Below, one piece after another: positions 1-7,156 of a stretch of DNA of 11,358 nt (its first letter is position 1; each line of letters opens with the position of its first letter). Location of the stretch: positions 1 through 11,358 of the forward strand of contig CACYEU010000068.1 of NCBI GenBank assembly GCA_902773445.1, given 5' to 3'. Below the pieces are notes generated by a model. It was not told the origin of the DNA. It saw nothing but the letters and a program-made list of their open reading frames with translations, and ran no database searches. The DNA comes from an uncultured Lachnospiraceae bacterium (lineage in GTDB: Bacteria > Bacillota > Clostridia > Lachnospirales > Lachnospiraceae). The position numbers and the translations under genes are program-made.

Positions 1-635
1 ATCGGCACTGCCGACAGCACGCACAGGACGATCCCGGTGACAAGCATCGTTGAAAAACTGTTCTTATACTGTTCCCAGCGTTCCCTGGCCATGCCGTCAA
101 CACCGTATGTCGTCTCGATCAGTTCCTTTTCAAGATACTCGTACTGTGATCCTCTGATCCATGAGATCACAAAAAGCGCGACTGCTCCTGCAATAAGAAG
201 GAACATCACGATCAAACCGATCGCGGCCGTTCGATCCTCATTGAACGAGATCCTTCCTTCCTCGACCGAAACCGAGAGAAGGATCAGAATCACCGGGGAC
301 AGGATACACATCATCACACCTGCCGCGATCCGCTTTGCCGCAGACAGGTTATACTGAAGAAATGAATTCGCCTCTTCCATCGATACAGTGCGCACATCGG
401 GGGTGTCAACTGACAACTCGCGCTCAGCGGGCATATCGAGTTCATCTTTGAGAAGAAAATCGGTGCTCACGCCGAAGACCTCAGACATCCTGATGATCCG
501 GTTCATGTCGGGAATCGACTGCGCGCCCTCCCACTTGGAGACTGACTGCCGGCTGACATCAAGCATCTCGGCGAGCTCCTCCTGTGACCAACCGTTCTTT
601 TTTCTGAGTTCGATGATTTTATCTGCAAGTATCAT
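1..635 (-). CDS. XRE-family HTH regulator with membrane C-terminus (partial, 3' end outside window)
   Basis: Probably a DNA-binding regulator anchored in the membrane. Residues 4-60 form a typical XRE (Cro/C1) helix-turn-helix: the segment SQEELAEMLDVSRQSVSKWE (17-36) holds the turn and recognition helix, followed by IPDMNRI and FGVSTDFLL. A polar linker (about 65-98) leads to hydrophobic segments at about 103-121, 138-160 and 196 to the window edge, with a charged stretch between the last two. The ATG at 635 is preceded by GGAAGGAGAA, so the start is secure. The reading frame is open to base 3 (211 codons seen) and the gene continues past the left edge. It lies on the same strand as the catabolic operon, 140 bp after it, so it could be read through or transcribed alone. 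Such HTH-plus-membrane proteins are common in Firmicutes and mostly uncharacterised, so the target is unknown. Confidence 0.9.
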   Translation of the reverse strand, partial: MILADKIIELRKKNGWSQEELAEMLDVSRQSVSKWEGAQSIPDMNRIIRMSEVFGVSTDFLLKDELDMPAERELSVDTPDVRTVSMEEANSFLQYNLSAAKRIAAGVMMCILSPVILILLSVSVEEGRISFNEDRTAAIGLIVMFLLIAGAVALFVISWIRGSQYEYLEKELIETTYGVDGMARERWEQYKNSFSTMLVTGIVLCVLSAVP

Positions 636-667
636 GGTGGTTCTCCTTCCATTCGTCTGTATGCCTC

Positions 668-684
668 CACGGAGCTTCTCCGTG
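668..684. promoter_or_regulatory. Perfect 7-bp inverted repeat upstream of the XRE gene
   Basis: CACGGAG and CTCCGTG flank a 3-nt centre, about 33 bp before the XRE-family start codon. In the mRNA it would make a 7-bp hairpin in the leader. In DNA it could be an autoregulatory operator. No T-tract follows it on the minus strand, so it is not a terminator for the upstream operon. I saw no convincing -35/-10 pair with standard spacing for this gene. Confidence 0.4.
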
Positions 685-750
685 TTCTCCTGTTTCTGAG
701 AAAAGCATAGTCTGACGGATGGTGGCAGGCTATCAATTCTGCTTTGAAAA

Positions 751-768
751 TGCGCAACCGACGGTTGC
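751..768 (-). terminator. Possible weak terminator after the GtrA-type gene
   Basis: On the minus strand, eight bases after the GtrA-type stop codon, GCAACCG and CGGTTGC form a short inverted repeat around a single base (a practical hairpin has 5-6 bp), followed by GCATTTTC. The T-run is short and slightly displaced, so termination would be weak and read-through into the XRE gene is possible. The repeat itself is clear; its function is inferred. Confidence 0.35.
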
Positions 769-775
769 AAATGGC

Positions 776-1231
776 TTAAATCTCACGTTTTGCCTGCGCA
801 CGCTTGTTTGTATCGATCGTCTTCCCAAACACGAAGAACCGGTCGTACAGAAATTCAAGAATAAAGTTGCAGGCCATGTTCAGGATCGTCACAAGGAGTC
901 CCGGCCAGCCGACTGTCTCGGTCAGATAGTTGCCCCCGATCGTTGAAAGCGGTGTGAACACAGCATAAAACGCGGCGACCTTCATCATCGCGATCGGTAC
1001 ATTGTTCGCAGATTGAAATGTAAACTGCCTGTTGAGAGTAAAGTTCCAGAGCACCGATGCGACCAGCGCGATCAGGTAGCAGGGCCAGTAAGGCCATTTT
1101 GTCAGATAATAAAGCAGTGAAAACAAAATCAGTTCGATTGCTCCGGCCGAAATCGAAAACAATGTAAATTTGATGACTCTGGCCACTTCTTTTTTCTTTT
1201 CGGATGTCACTTGTCTTAAGTCCCCTTTCAT
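776..1231 (-). CDS. GtrA-like small integral membrane protein
   Basis: A protein of about 151 residues with four hydrophobic segments (about 20-43, 48-67, 82-103 and 109-136) and the family-typical NFTLNRQFTF motif after the second, then LYDRFFVF near the end. This matches the GtrA/PF04138 family, whose members are proposed to help flip polyprenyl-linked sugars or act in cell-surface polysaccharide and teichoic acid modification. It starts 17 bp after the kinase stop codon, so it is probably the last gene of the catabolic operon. The start is uncertain: the ATG at 1231 has only a weak upstream site, and a TTG at 1234 is also possible. A GTG at 1210 has a better purine site, AAAGGGGA, 10 nt before it, and would give a 144-residue protein that still keeps all four segments. 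The link between this protein and the sugar/amine catabolic genes is not obvious. Confidence 0.85.
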   Translation of the reverse strand: MKGDLRQVTSEKKKEVARVIKFTLFSISAGAIELILFSLLYYLTKWPYWPCYLIALVASVLWNFTLNRQFTFQSANNVPIAMMKVAAFYAVFTPLSTIGGNYLTETVGWPGLLVTILNMACNFILEFLYDRFFVFGKTIDTNKRAQAKREI

Positions 1232-1248
1232 CAATGGTGTTCTGCCTG

Positions 1249-2856
1249 TCAGGCGCAGTTGATCATCTTAAAGCATTTTTTGTTCGCATCGTGCAGTTTT
1301 TTGAAGACCTGATAATTCTTCTCATAGAGTTTTCCGTTTTCCGGATCCGGCGTAAATGTCTTTTCGGCCGGAATGAACGACTCGATCTCTTCGATCGTCT
1401 CCATAACGCCGAGACCGACGCCGGTGATCGCGGCCGCTCCCATCGAACCGACATTCTGCGGACTTGCGACGACTTCGATCGTCCTGCCCGTGATATCGGC
1501 GAGCATCTGCGCGGTCACATCCGACAGCGCGCCGCCGCCGCAGAAACGGATCGGGTCGGAGGTTTTGATCTTCCTGTCCTGACACTCGAGCATCCACCTA
1601 AGATGATAACACACTCCTTCGAGGACTGCGCGGATCATTTCGGTTTTTCCTGTCTCAAGTTTGAGATTGAAGAACATGCCTCCCGCGTTCGGATCTTCAA
1701 ACGGACAGCGGTTTCCGTGCAGCCACGGCGTAAAGATCACGCCGCCCGCACCCGGCGGAACGGTATCGACAACGTCAGAAAGATAATCGTAGAGGCTCGT
1801 ATAGACCTTCTCACGGTTCCCGGCTTCCTCGCAGACATCGTGCTTGTCGAGATAGATGCCGATCTCGTCAAGTGCCAGGTGATCCTTGACCCACTCGAGG
1901 GATTTGCCGGCGGTCTCCATCTCGGCGAAGTAATTGAATTTCCCACGCTGAGCGCCGACGATCGCCGCGATCATATTGGTCGCATCGACGATCTGCCTGT
2001 CGACGATCGTGCTGACCCAGCCTGAAGTTCCAGAGTAGATATGCGTCTGACCGGTCCTGACACAGCCGCTGCCGATCCCGATCAGCGTCGCGTCTCCGCC
2101 GCCTCCGAAGACCGGTGTCCCTTCGCAAAGCCCGAGCTCCGAAGCCGCGTTTGCAGTCAGTTTGCCGGCCTCATCGGTCGACTTGATGATTTCAGGCAGC
2201 AGATCCATGTTGATTCCGAACATCTGACACATCTTTTTGCTCCAGCCCTCACGGCCTTTGCGCGTGTCGTAGAGAAATGTCGACCACGCCGAGTCTTCCG
2301 TCATCACATACTTGCCGGTACAGCGGGAGATCAGATACTCCTTGACGTCAAGCCAGTGGCAGGCGCGCGCAAAATTCTCCGGTTCATGGGCCTCGATCCA
2401 TTTGCATTTCCAGATCGGATCCTTGACCGAACTTGAGACCGCGCCGGTGATGATCAGCGACGGGATCAGTTTAAATATATTGGCTCCCGCCACTTTGATG
2501 CCGTTCGCGATGCCTTTTGCGATCTCCTCTTCTGCCCGCTGATCCATATAGCTCATCGGCCGGTGGACCGGTATGCCGTCGCGGTCGACCAGCACCAATC
2601 CCTGCATCTGCGAGCAGAATGAAATGCCGGCGATCTGTTCAGGCGTGACTGCTGCCCGCGCAAACAATTCACGCGTTGTTCTGCACATCGCCTCCCACCA
2701 CTCATCGGCATCCTGTTCGGCTCCGCCGTTATCGAGAATATACAGTTTGTATCCGCAGCTTGCCGAATCGATCATTTTGATCGTCTGATCGATCTCAAAC
2801 AAGCAGGTCTTCACTCCGGTCGTTCCGATATCATAAGATAAAACATACGTACTCAT
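1249..2856 (-). CDS. FGGY-family carbohydrate kinase (xylulokinase-like)
   Basis: ATP-dependent kinase of the FGGY family, which phosphorylates a hydroxyl group of a sugar, polyol or sugar acid in the cytoplasm. Visible landmarks of the actin-like fold are the N-terminal phosphate loop YDIGTTGVKTCLF (8-20), the substrate-side MDQR (104-107), the catalytic region GGGGDATLIGIGSG (251-264) with D255 as likely general base, and the C-terminal nucleotide site FCGGGALSDV (438-447). At 535 residues it is at the long end for the family (usually about 480-520), with the tail after 490 giving the extra length. The ATG overlaps the TetR stop as ATGA, and AGGGA sits 7 nt upstream, so translation is coupled. 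Overall it resembles xylulokinase more than glycerol kinase, but substrate specificity cannot be read from sequence in this family. Its place beside an aldolase suggests that it makes the phosphorylated aldolase substrate. Confidence 0.92.
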   Translation of the reverse strand: MSTYVLSYDIGTTGVKTCLFEIDQTIKMIDSASCGYKLYILDNGGAEQDADEWWEAMCRTTRELFARAAVTPEQIAGISFCSQMQGLVLVDRDGIPVHRPMSYMDQRAEEEIAKGIANGIKVAGANIFKLIPSLIITGAVSSSVKDPIWKCKWIEAHEPENFARACHWLDVKEYLISRCTGKYVMTEDSAWSTFLYDTRKGREGWSKKMCQMFGINMDLLPEIIKSTDEAGKLTANAASELGLCEGTPVFGGGGDATLIGIGSGCVRTGQTHIYSGTSGWVSTIVDRQIVDATNMIAAIVGAQRGKFNYFAEMETAGKSLEWVKDHLALDEIGIYLDKHDVCEEAGNREKVYTSLYDYLSDVVDTVPPGAGGVIFTPWLHGNRCPFEDPNAGGMFFNLKLETGKTEMIRAVLEGVCYHLRWMLECQDRKIKTSDPIRFCGGGALSDVTAQMLADITGRTIEVVASPQNVGSMGAAAITGVGLGVMETIEEIESFIPAEKTFTPDPENGKLYEKNYQVFKKLHDANKKCFKMINCA

Positions 2857-3473
2857 GGTCTTTTCCCTGTCAAGGCGCCTTTGGCGAACAGCATCATCTG
2901 GCGGACGATCTGCTCATCATCAGTATTACCGCAGTACAGCGCCATCCTCTCTCTGTAATAATCACATCCGTAAGAAAAATGAAGCATCATCAGAAGGTTG
3001 TCAAAGAACATCGCGCAGATTCCCGGGTCAAGGTCGCCCCTGATCTGTCCGTCCTGCTGAGCCTGTTTTAAAACCCGCGTGTATGTCGACGCCGTCAGCG
3101 CTTCGATCGCCTGCGCATAGCGCCGCGCCCCGTCCCGTGTATGCGTGATCGCATGATACATCTGGATATACGGTGCATGCTCTTTTGAGAACGTTATGCA
3201 GGCCCGGATCAGTTTTTCAAATGTCCCCTCGAGTGTCGTCTCTCCGGAAACCGCGTCATTCATGACCTCGCTCAGCAGTTCGATCGAGTGCTCCAGACAG
3301 TGATCAAACAGTTCTTCTTTGTTTTGATAATACTTGTAAATGACACCGACCGAAACGCCTGACCGCCTCGCGATCTCGCTGACTGCCGCCCGCTCCGGAC
3401 CGTTCTTTCCGAATTCTTCGATCGCGCGCTCGAGGATCTGATCCTGTTGTTCCTGTGTCAGCTTTTTCAGCAC
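2853..3473 (-). CDS. TetR/AcrR-family transcriptional regulator
   Basis: A 206-residue protein with the classic TetR N-terminal domain. Helix 1 covers about 10-24 (DQILERAIEEFGKNG), the helix-turn-helix is VSEIARRSGVSVGVIYKYYQ (31-50), and helix 4 begins NKEELFDHCL. The remainder is an all-helical ligand-binding and dimer domain not matched to a known ligand. The start is GTG at 3473, with AGGGAG 7 nt upstream inside the end of the aldolase gene. It overlaps the aldolase stop by 7 bp, and its own TGA overlaps the kinase ATG by 4 bp. A TetR repressor buried mid-operon is usually autoregulated: its likely operator is the inverted repeat at 6172-6199 in front of the operon, and its inducer is probably the pathway substrate or an intermediate. 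Operator and inducer are inferred. Confidence 0.92.
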   Translation of the reverse strand: MLKKLTQEQQDQILERAIEEFGKNGPERAAVSEIARRSGVSVGVIYKYYQNKEELFDHCLEHSIELLSEVMNDAVSGETTLEGTFEKLIRACITFSKEHAPYIQMYHAITHTRDGARRYAQAIEALTASTYTRVLKQAQQDGQIRGDLDPGICAMFFDNLLMMLHFSYGCDYYRERMALYCGNTDDEQIVRQMMLFAKGALTGKRP

Positions 3474-4609
3474 GTTTCTTCTCCCTGATCTTTTAACTTC
3501 GAATACTTCTGCGTATAGACAATATGCTCGATCTTACCGCCGGTTTTCGGAACGCCTTTTGCTTTCCAGGAGTCGGGGATATCGTCACTTCCGGCTTTTA
3601 CTTTTTGCGCCAGCAGCGCCGCCATACATCCCTTCTCAAGAAGGATCGCCACCGCTTCGGCATCCTCTTCTGTCCCGCCGGCGCAGATCGCGCCTTTGCC
3701 CCTGATCAGCACAGCTCCGCATGCGCCCAAGCCAAGCGCCTTCGCAATTGCCTGTTCTGAGGCATCCTCCGGCAGACAGCGGATCACTGTCCCTGCGATC
3801 TGCGCAAGATCATCGACATAGGCTTTGATATCCCTGCCGTATGAGGCTGCTCTGACGATGCAGGGCGTCGAAGTTTCGATCAGGAAATGAGTTTTCCCGT
3901 TCTCAAAGGCACGATAATGCTCATCATACTCCTCGTGGATCTCACGGCGCAGAACGCGGTCGAATACACGATTCTGATCTTCCGATCCGATCTGATCCTG
4001 AAGACCGTCACTTCCGATGAGCTGCTCATATTTCATCCGGCAGATCTCCTCCAGTGTCCGCGCGATCGCAAACGCGTCCTCATAATCCGCACCCATACAG
4101 ACCGTCCCGTGGTTGCGCAGCAGCACGCTTTTTGCCTGCGGGTATTTTCTGATCGACGTAATGACATGACTCTCCAGCGCCTTTGTCGATGAGAGCGCAT
4201 AGCGCGCGGTCGGAATGAACGGTCCGAGCACTTTCTTTGCTTCCGGCTTCACGTTTTTCAGGCGGAACTGCCGTCCGAGGATCGAGATCGCCGTCGCATA
4301 GTCCTGATGCGTATGGATCACAAAATTGACCCCGGGACGCTGACGGTACACTGCCGCGTGCACGCCTTTCTCGCTCGACGGTTTGATCGTCTCAGCGCCT
4401 TTCGGGACCTTGCCGTCGGCGATATTTACCAGAACAATGTCCTCGGGTTTCAGACTGTCATAGGCTCTGCCGCTCGGTGTGACAAGAAACTGTGTCGCTG
4501 AGATCCGCGCGCTGATATTGCCCCAGGTACGGGCGATCAGGCCGGCGTCCAGCAATTCCTTTCCCGCGCGGATAATTTGTTCTTTTGCCTGTTCGATTGA
4601 ATAGGTCAT
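3467..4609 (-). CDS. Class II aldolase/adducin-family protein with degenerate second half
   Basis: Class II (zinc-dependent) aldolase-fold protein of 380 residues, related to fuculose-/ribulose-phosphate aldolases and epimerases, which cleave or epimerise a phosphorylated sugar. The first half (about 1-215) is complete: TWGNISAR (28-35), TPSG (44-47), SSE with E80 as catalytic acid, HTH (H99 and H101) and RNHG (H167), the three histidines being the metal ligands. The second half (about 240-335) repeats the last part of the fold, AVLIRGKGAICAG (299-311) aligning with SVLLRNHGTVCMG (161-173), but H167 corresponds to K305 and the HTH position reads ETS, so this copy should not bind metal. Normal family members are about 210-260 residues. 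The ATG at 4609 has GGAGG 6 nt upstream. A frame extension to 4657 lacks such a site and would overlap the aminotransferase end. The gene starts 26 bp after the aminotransferase stop. Confidence 0.9.
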   Translation of the reverse strand: MTYSIEQAKEQIIRAGKELLDAGLIARTWGNISARISATQFLVTPSGRAYDSLKPEDIVLVNIADGKVPKGAETIKPSSEKGVHAAVYRQRPGVNFVIHTHQDYATAISILGRQFRLKNVKPEAKKVLGPFIPTARYALSSTKALESHVITSIRKYPQAKSVLLRNHGTVCMGADYEDAFAIARTLEEICRMKYEQLIGSDGLQDQIGSEDQNRVFDRVLRREIHEEYDEHYRAFENGKTHFLIETSTPCIVRAASYGRDIKAYVDDLAQIAGTVIRCLPEDASEQAIAKALGLGACGAVLIRGKGAICAGGTEEDAEAVAILLEKGCMAALLAQKVKAGSDDIPDSWKAKGVPKTGGKIEHIVYTQKYSKLKDQGEETC

Positions 4610-4635
4610 ATGATACCTCCTGCTCACCGCTTGCT

Positions 4636-6126
4636 TTACTTGCCGAGCTTTCCGCATTTGTCAAATACTCTGTCAAAACGGCTGATGACATCGTCGATCT
4701 CCGCTTCGTTATACGCCGCGCTTGTGTAAAGTCTGGATCCGGCGAGTGTGATGATGCCTTCTGCCATATAGGCTGCTCCCATATGCTCCATCTCTTTCTG
4801 ACGGATGCTTGTCTCCTTCAGGATCTTCGGGACTTCCCAGAGTTTCTTCCAGTTGATCGCGAAATGCATCGTACCGACACTGTCGAGATGGCAGATCGAT
4901 CCCTGGTTAAATGCGATGAACGGCAGATTATGACGTCTGATCGACTCCTGCAGTCCCTTCGTCAGCCGGTCACCCATACGTCCGGCCTTCTCGCAGGCAT
5001 TCTGTTTCTGGATCTCGGAGATCATATAGTAACCCGCGCAGGTCGACAGCGGGGATGCTGACATGGTTCCTCCGCAGAGGGCTTTGTGCATTTTCTTGCC
5101 CTGATTGTCGAGACCGGCGCCGAGATAGGCCATGCAGTCTTTGTGTCCGCCGACTGCGCCGGCGCCCGGATATCCTCCCGCGATGACTTTTCCGAAGACC
5201 GTCAGATCCGGGTCGATACCGAAGAATCCCTGTGCGCCGTCAAGTCCGATCCTGAATCCGGTCACGACCTCGTCGCAAACCAGCAGTGCTCCGTACTTGT
5301 GGGCAAGCCGCTCGACGCCTTGTACAAACTCTTTCGTCACCGGCCGGGTTCCTGATTCCGGTCCCATCGGCTCCAGGAAAACTGCCGCGGTCCCGCCGTC
5401 AAGCTTATGCCTGTGCAGCTTACGCTCGAGATCTTCAAGATCGCCCGGGAAGAATTCGTCAGTGTGTTTGAAGATAAATCCCGGTACGCCGTGTGAGAGC
5501 ATGCCTTTTGTCCCGGGAACGCGGATCCCGTAAGCCAGCTGATCGGACCAGCCGTGGTAAGCGCCGCCCATTTTCAGAATATTCTTATGTCCGGTCTTTA
5601 GACGCGCGATCCGTACCGCGCACATCGCAGCTTCTGTGCCCGATCCGAGAAAACGGATCATTTCGACCGACGGTACAAGACTGGAGATCTTCGTCGCCAG
5701 TTTGTATTCGAATTCATGGAACAGACCGGTCGAAGGTCCGCAGGTGTTCAGCAGATCGATCACCGCTTCACGCACTTCCGGCGGATTGCTTCCAAGGACA
5801 GTCGGGCCGCCTGCCTGCAGCAGATCATAGTATTCATTGCCGTCGACATCGTACATCCGGTTGCCTTCGGCTTTTGCGATCGCGATCGGAAACGGATAGT
5901 TGAAAGCCAGATTGTGCTCGACACCGCCGGGGATCACTGTCTTTGCGTTGTCGGTCATTGCTTTCGAACCAAGGCATTTTTTGTTGAAATAATTCTCAAG
6001 ATAGTCATTTAACGCGTCTTCTTTGATCGAATAGACCGGCTTGCGGATCAGTGAGTCAAGTCTCTTGATGACCGCATCCGCGTCCAGATACTGATCGGCG
6101 TCAATTGCGTAACCGTTGTATGCCAT
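4636..6126 (-). CDS. Class III PLP-dependent aminotransferase (glutamate-1-semialdehyde aminomutase-like)
   Basis: Fold-type I, class III aminotransferase of 496 residues. These enzymes use pyridoxal phosphate and typically move an omega- or terminal amino group, giving an aldehyde or ketone. Landmarks are GSGTEAAMCAVRIAR (161-175, phosphate-binding), GAYHGWSDQ (188-196, cofactor-stacking Tyr), LLVCDEVVTGFR (281-292, D285 to the pyridine nitrogen) and FGKVIAGGYP (311-320, K313 the Schiff-base lysine). It resembles glutamate-1-semialdehyde aminomutase (hemL) relatives, but has an N-terminal extension of about 50 residues, and no heme gene is near, so a heme role is unlikely. ATG at 6126 with CTCC-type site AAGGAGG centred 7 nt upstream. 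As the first gene of the minus-strand operon it sits right behind the promoter and operator candidates and is divergent from an amino acid importer. Substrate unknown; a hydroxylated amino compound fits the neighbours. Confidence 0.93.
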   Translation of the reverse strand: MAYNGYAIDADQYLDADAVIKRLDSLIRKPVYSIKEDALNDYLENYFNKKCLGSKAMTDNAKTVIPGGVEHNLAFNYPFPIAIAKAEGNRMYDVDGNEYYDLLQAGGPTVLGSNPPEVREAVIDLLNTCGPSTGLFHEFEYKLATKISSLVPSVEMIRFLGSGTEAAMCAVRIARLKTGHKNILKMGGAYHGWSDQLAYGIRVPGTKGMLSHGVPGFIFKHTDEFFPGDLEDLERKLHRHKLDGGTAAVFLEPMGPESGTRPVTKEFVQGVERLAHKYGALLVCDEVVTGFRIGLDGAQGFFGIDPDLTVFGKVIAGGYPGAGAVGGHKDCMAYLGAGLDNQGKKMHKALCGGTMSASPLSTCAGYYMISEIQKQNACEKAGRMGDRLTKGLQESIRRHNLPFIAFNQGSICHLDSVGTMHFAINWKKLWEVPKILKETSIRQKEMEHMGAAYMAEGIITLAGSRLYTSAAYNEAEIDDVISRFDRVFDKCGKLGK

Positions 6127-6159
6127 TAATATGCCTCCTTTATAATAAACTGCCGAAGA

Positions 6160-6169
6160 ATGTTAACAT
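6160..6169. promoter_or_regulatory. Short perfect palindrome in the operon leader
   Basis: ATGTTAACAT is a perfect 10-bp palindrome between the larger inverted repeat and the aminotransferase ribosome binding site. AAGAAT at 6156-6161 overlaps its left side, and an inverted copy, ATTCTT, follows at 6172-6177. It may be an accessory binding site, but a 10-bp AT-rich palindrome can also occur by chance. Confidence 0.25.
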
Positions 6170-6171
6170 CA

Positions 6172-6199
6172 ATTCTTGTGAATCATCATTCACGAGAAT
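6172..6199. promoter_or_regulatory. Candidate operator: 12-bp-arm inverted repeat
   Basis: ATTCTTGTGAAT (6172-6183) and ATTCACGAGAAT (6188-6199) are inverted repeats with one mismatch (11 of 12) around a 4-bp centre. No T-run follows on either strand, so a terminator is unlikely. The site begins directly downstream of the predicted minus-strand -10 box and would cover the transcription start of the aminotransferase operon, the typical repression position for a TetR protein. The operon encodes one such protein. Binding is inferred. Confidence 0.6.
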
Positions 6200-6228
6200 A
6201 TCGTACTCTATCCGCAGACAAAAATCAA
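6200..6228 (-). promoter_or_regulatory. Predicted sigma-A promoter of the aminotransferase-aldolase-tetR-kinase operon
   Basis: Reading the minus strand, TTGATT (6228-6223) and TACGAT (6205-6200) are separated by 17 bp, the ideal spacing for a housekeeping promoter. Each box matches four of six consensus bases. Transcription would start near 6193, inside the inverted repeat, leaving a leader of about 65 nt. The two imperfect boxes fit a regulated promoter of moderate strength. Confidence 0.5.
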
Positions 6229-6281
6229 CCCCGTTTTTACAAGAATAAAAATAGATGATAATCGCATTTTTATTAGGGTTA

Positions 6282-6290
6282 TGATATACT
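6282..6290 (+). promoter_or_regulatory. Predicted extended -10 promoter of the ABC importer operon
   Basis: TGATATACT is an extended -10 element (TGN plus TATACT, five of six consensus). The matching -35 position (6262-6267, TCGCAT) is poor, which is common when the TGN extension is present. An A/T-rich tract lies just upstream (about 6235-6261). The start would fall near 6297, giving a leader of about 37 nt before the lipoprotein ATG. Confidence 0.45.
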
Positions 6291-6333
6291 TGATTTTGTA
6301 TAGCATATTAATTGCACAAAAAGGAGAAAAATT

Positions 6334-7122
6334 ATGAAAAAGATTATTTCTGTTTTTGCAATGTTAGCTCTCGTAGTCAGCATGCTCGCGTTGACCGGCT
6401 GCGGCGGCAGCGGATCTGACGAAGGCAAATCCGATGATGCTTCTAAAAAGTATATTATCGCGACTGACACAGTCTTTGCTCCGTTTGAATTCACTGATGA
6501 AGACGGCAATTTCGTTGGTATCGACGTCGATATCCTCGCTGCAGTTGCCGAAGATCAGGGGTTTGAGTATGAGCTCCAGTCGCTCGGTTTTGACGCTGCT
6601 CTCGCGGCTGTCGAGTCAGGTCAGGCTGACGGTATGATCGCCGGTATGAGTATTACCGACGAGCGCAAAGAGATCTATGATTTCTCAGACGAATATTATG
6701 ACAGTACCGTCTGTGCCGCTGTCAAGGCTGACGCGGATTACGCGTCTCTCGACGACATCAAGGGACAGTCAGTCGTTGTCAAGACCGGTACACAGTCTGC
6801 TGCATGGGCTGAGGAGATCGCTAAGGATTATGAGCTGAAGCTTGTCTACAAAGATGACAGCGCGATGATGTATCAGGAAGTTCTTTCCGGCAACGCAGCC
6901 GCCTGCTTCGAAGACTTCCCGGTCATGGCTTACGGCGTATCGCAGGACAACGGTCTTAAGCTTCTCGTTGAGAACAAAGACAGCTACGCAACACCGTACG
7001 GCTTCGCAGTCAAGAAAGGCGAGAATGCTGAGCTTCTTGAAAAGTTCAACGCAGGCCTTAAGAACATCAAAGACAACGGCAAGTATCAGGAGATCCTTGA
7101 CACTTATACAAGCGCTGAGTAA
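6334..7122 (+). CDS. Amino acid ABC transporter substrate-binding lipoprotein
   Basis: Extracellular binding protein (262 residues) of the polar amino acid family (SBP_bac_3, GlnH/HisJ-like) that captures substrate and hands it to the permease. Residues 1-22 form a lipoprotein signal peptide, with lipobox LTGC and lipidated C23, then a Gly/Ser/Asp-rich linker to about 38. The mature domain starts KYIIATDTVFAPFEF. Ligand-site features typical of the family are visible: GMSITDER with R111 for the substrate carboxylate, TGTQSA (151-156), and FEDFPV with D194 for the alpha-amino group. These suggest a genuine alpha-amino acid-type ligand. ATG at 6334 with AAGGAG 7 nt upstream. It is the first gene of a three-gene operon, divergent from the aminotransferase. 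Which amino acid is bound cannot be told; the neighbouring catabolic genes suggest their amino substrate. Confidence 0.95.
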   Translation: MKKIISVFAMLALVVSMLALTGCGGSGSDEGKSDDASKKYIIATDTVFAPFEFTDEDGNFVGIDVDILAAVAEDQGFEYELQSLGFDAALAAVESGQADGMIAGMSITDERKEIYDFSDEYYDSTVCAAVKADADYASLDDIKGQSVVVKTGTQSAAWAEEIAKDYELKLVYKDDSAMMYQEVLSGNAAACFEDFPVMAYGVSQDNGLKLLVENKDSYATPYGFAVKKGENAELLEKFNAGLKNIKDNGKYQEILDTYTSAE

Positions 7123-7156
7123 TTCAGATACTGCGGTCCGAATTTAGGAGAGTTAT

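Noticed and set aside
1204..2025. Open frame of 273 codons on the plus strand opposite the kinase gene
   Set aside because: It lies entirely antisense to a well-supported FGGY kinase and the GtrA start, has no recognisable domain, and arises from the codon bias of the real gene.
4610..4657. Upstream extension of the aldolase frame to an ATG at 4657
   Set aside because: It would overlap the aminotransferase end and has no good ribosome site, while the ATG at 4609 has GGAGG at ideal spacing.
4636..6126. Aminotransferase as a heme biosynthesis enzyme (hemL)
   Set aside because: It resembles the family, but has an extra N-terminal region of about 50 residues and sits with an aldolase, a sugar kinase and a TetR gene, with no heme gene nearby.
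6139..6150. TTTATTATAAAG on the minus strand as a -10 box for the aminotransferase operon
   Set aside because: Transcription would begin inside or past the ribosome binding site, leaving no usable leader; the TACGAT box further upstream fits better.
6127..6333. Riboswitch or T-box in the divergent intergenic region
   Set aside because: Both predicted leaders are short (about 37 and 65 nt) and show no conserved riboswitch core or T-box sequence, only the operator-like repeats.
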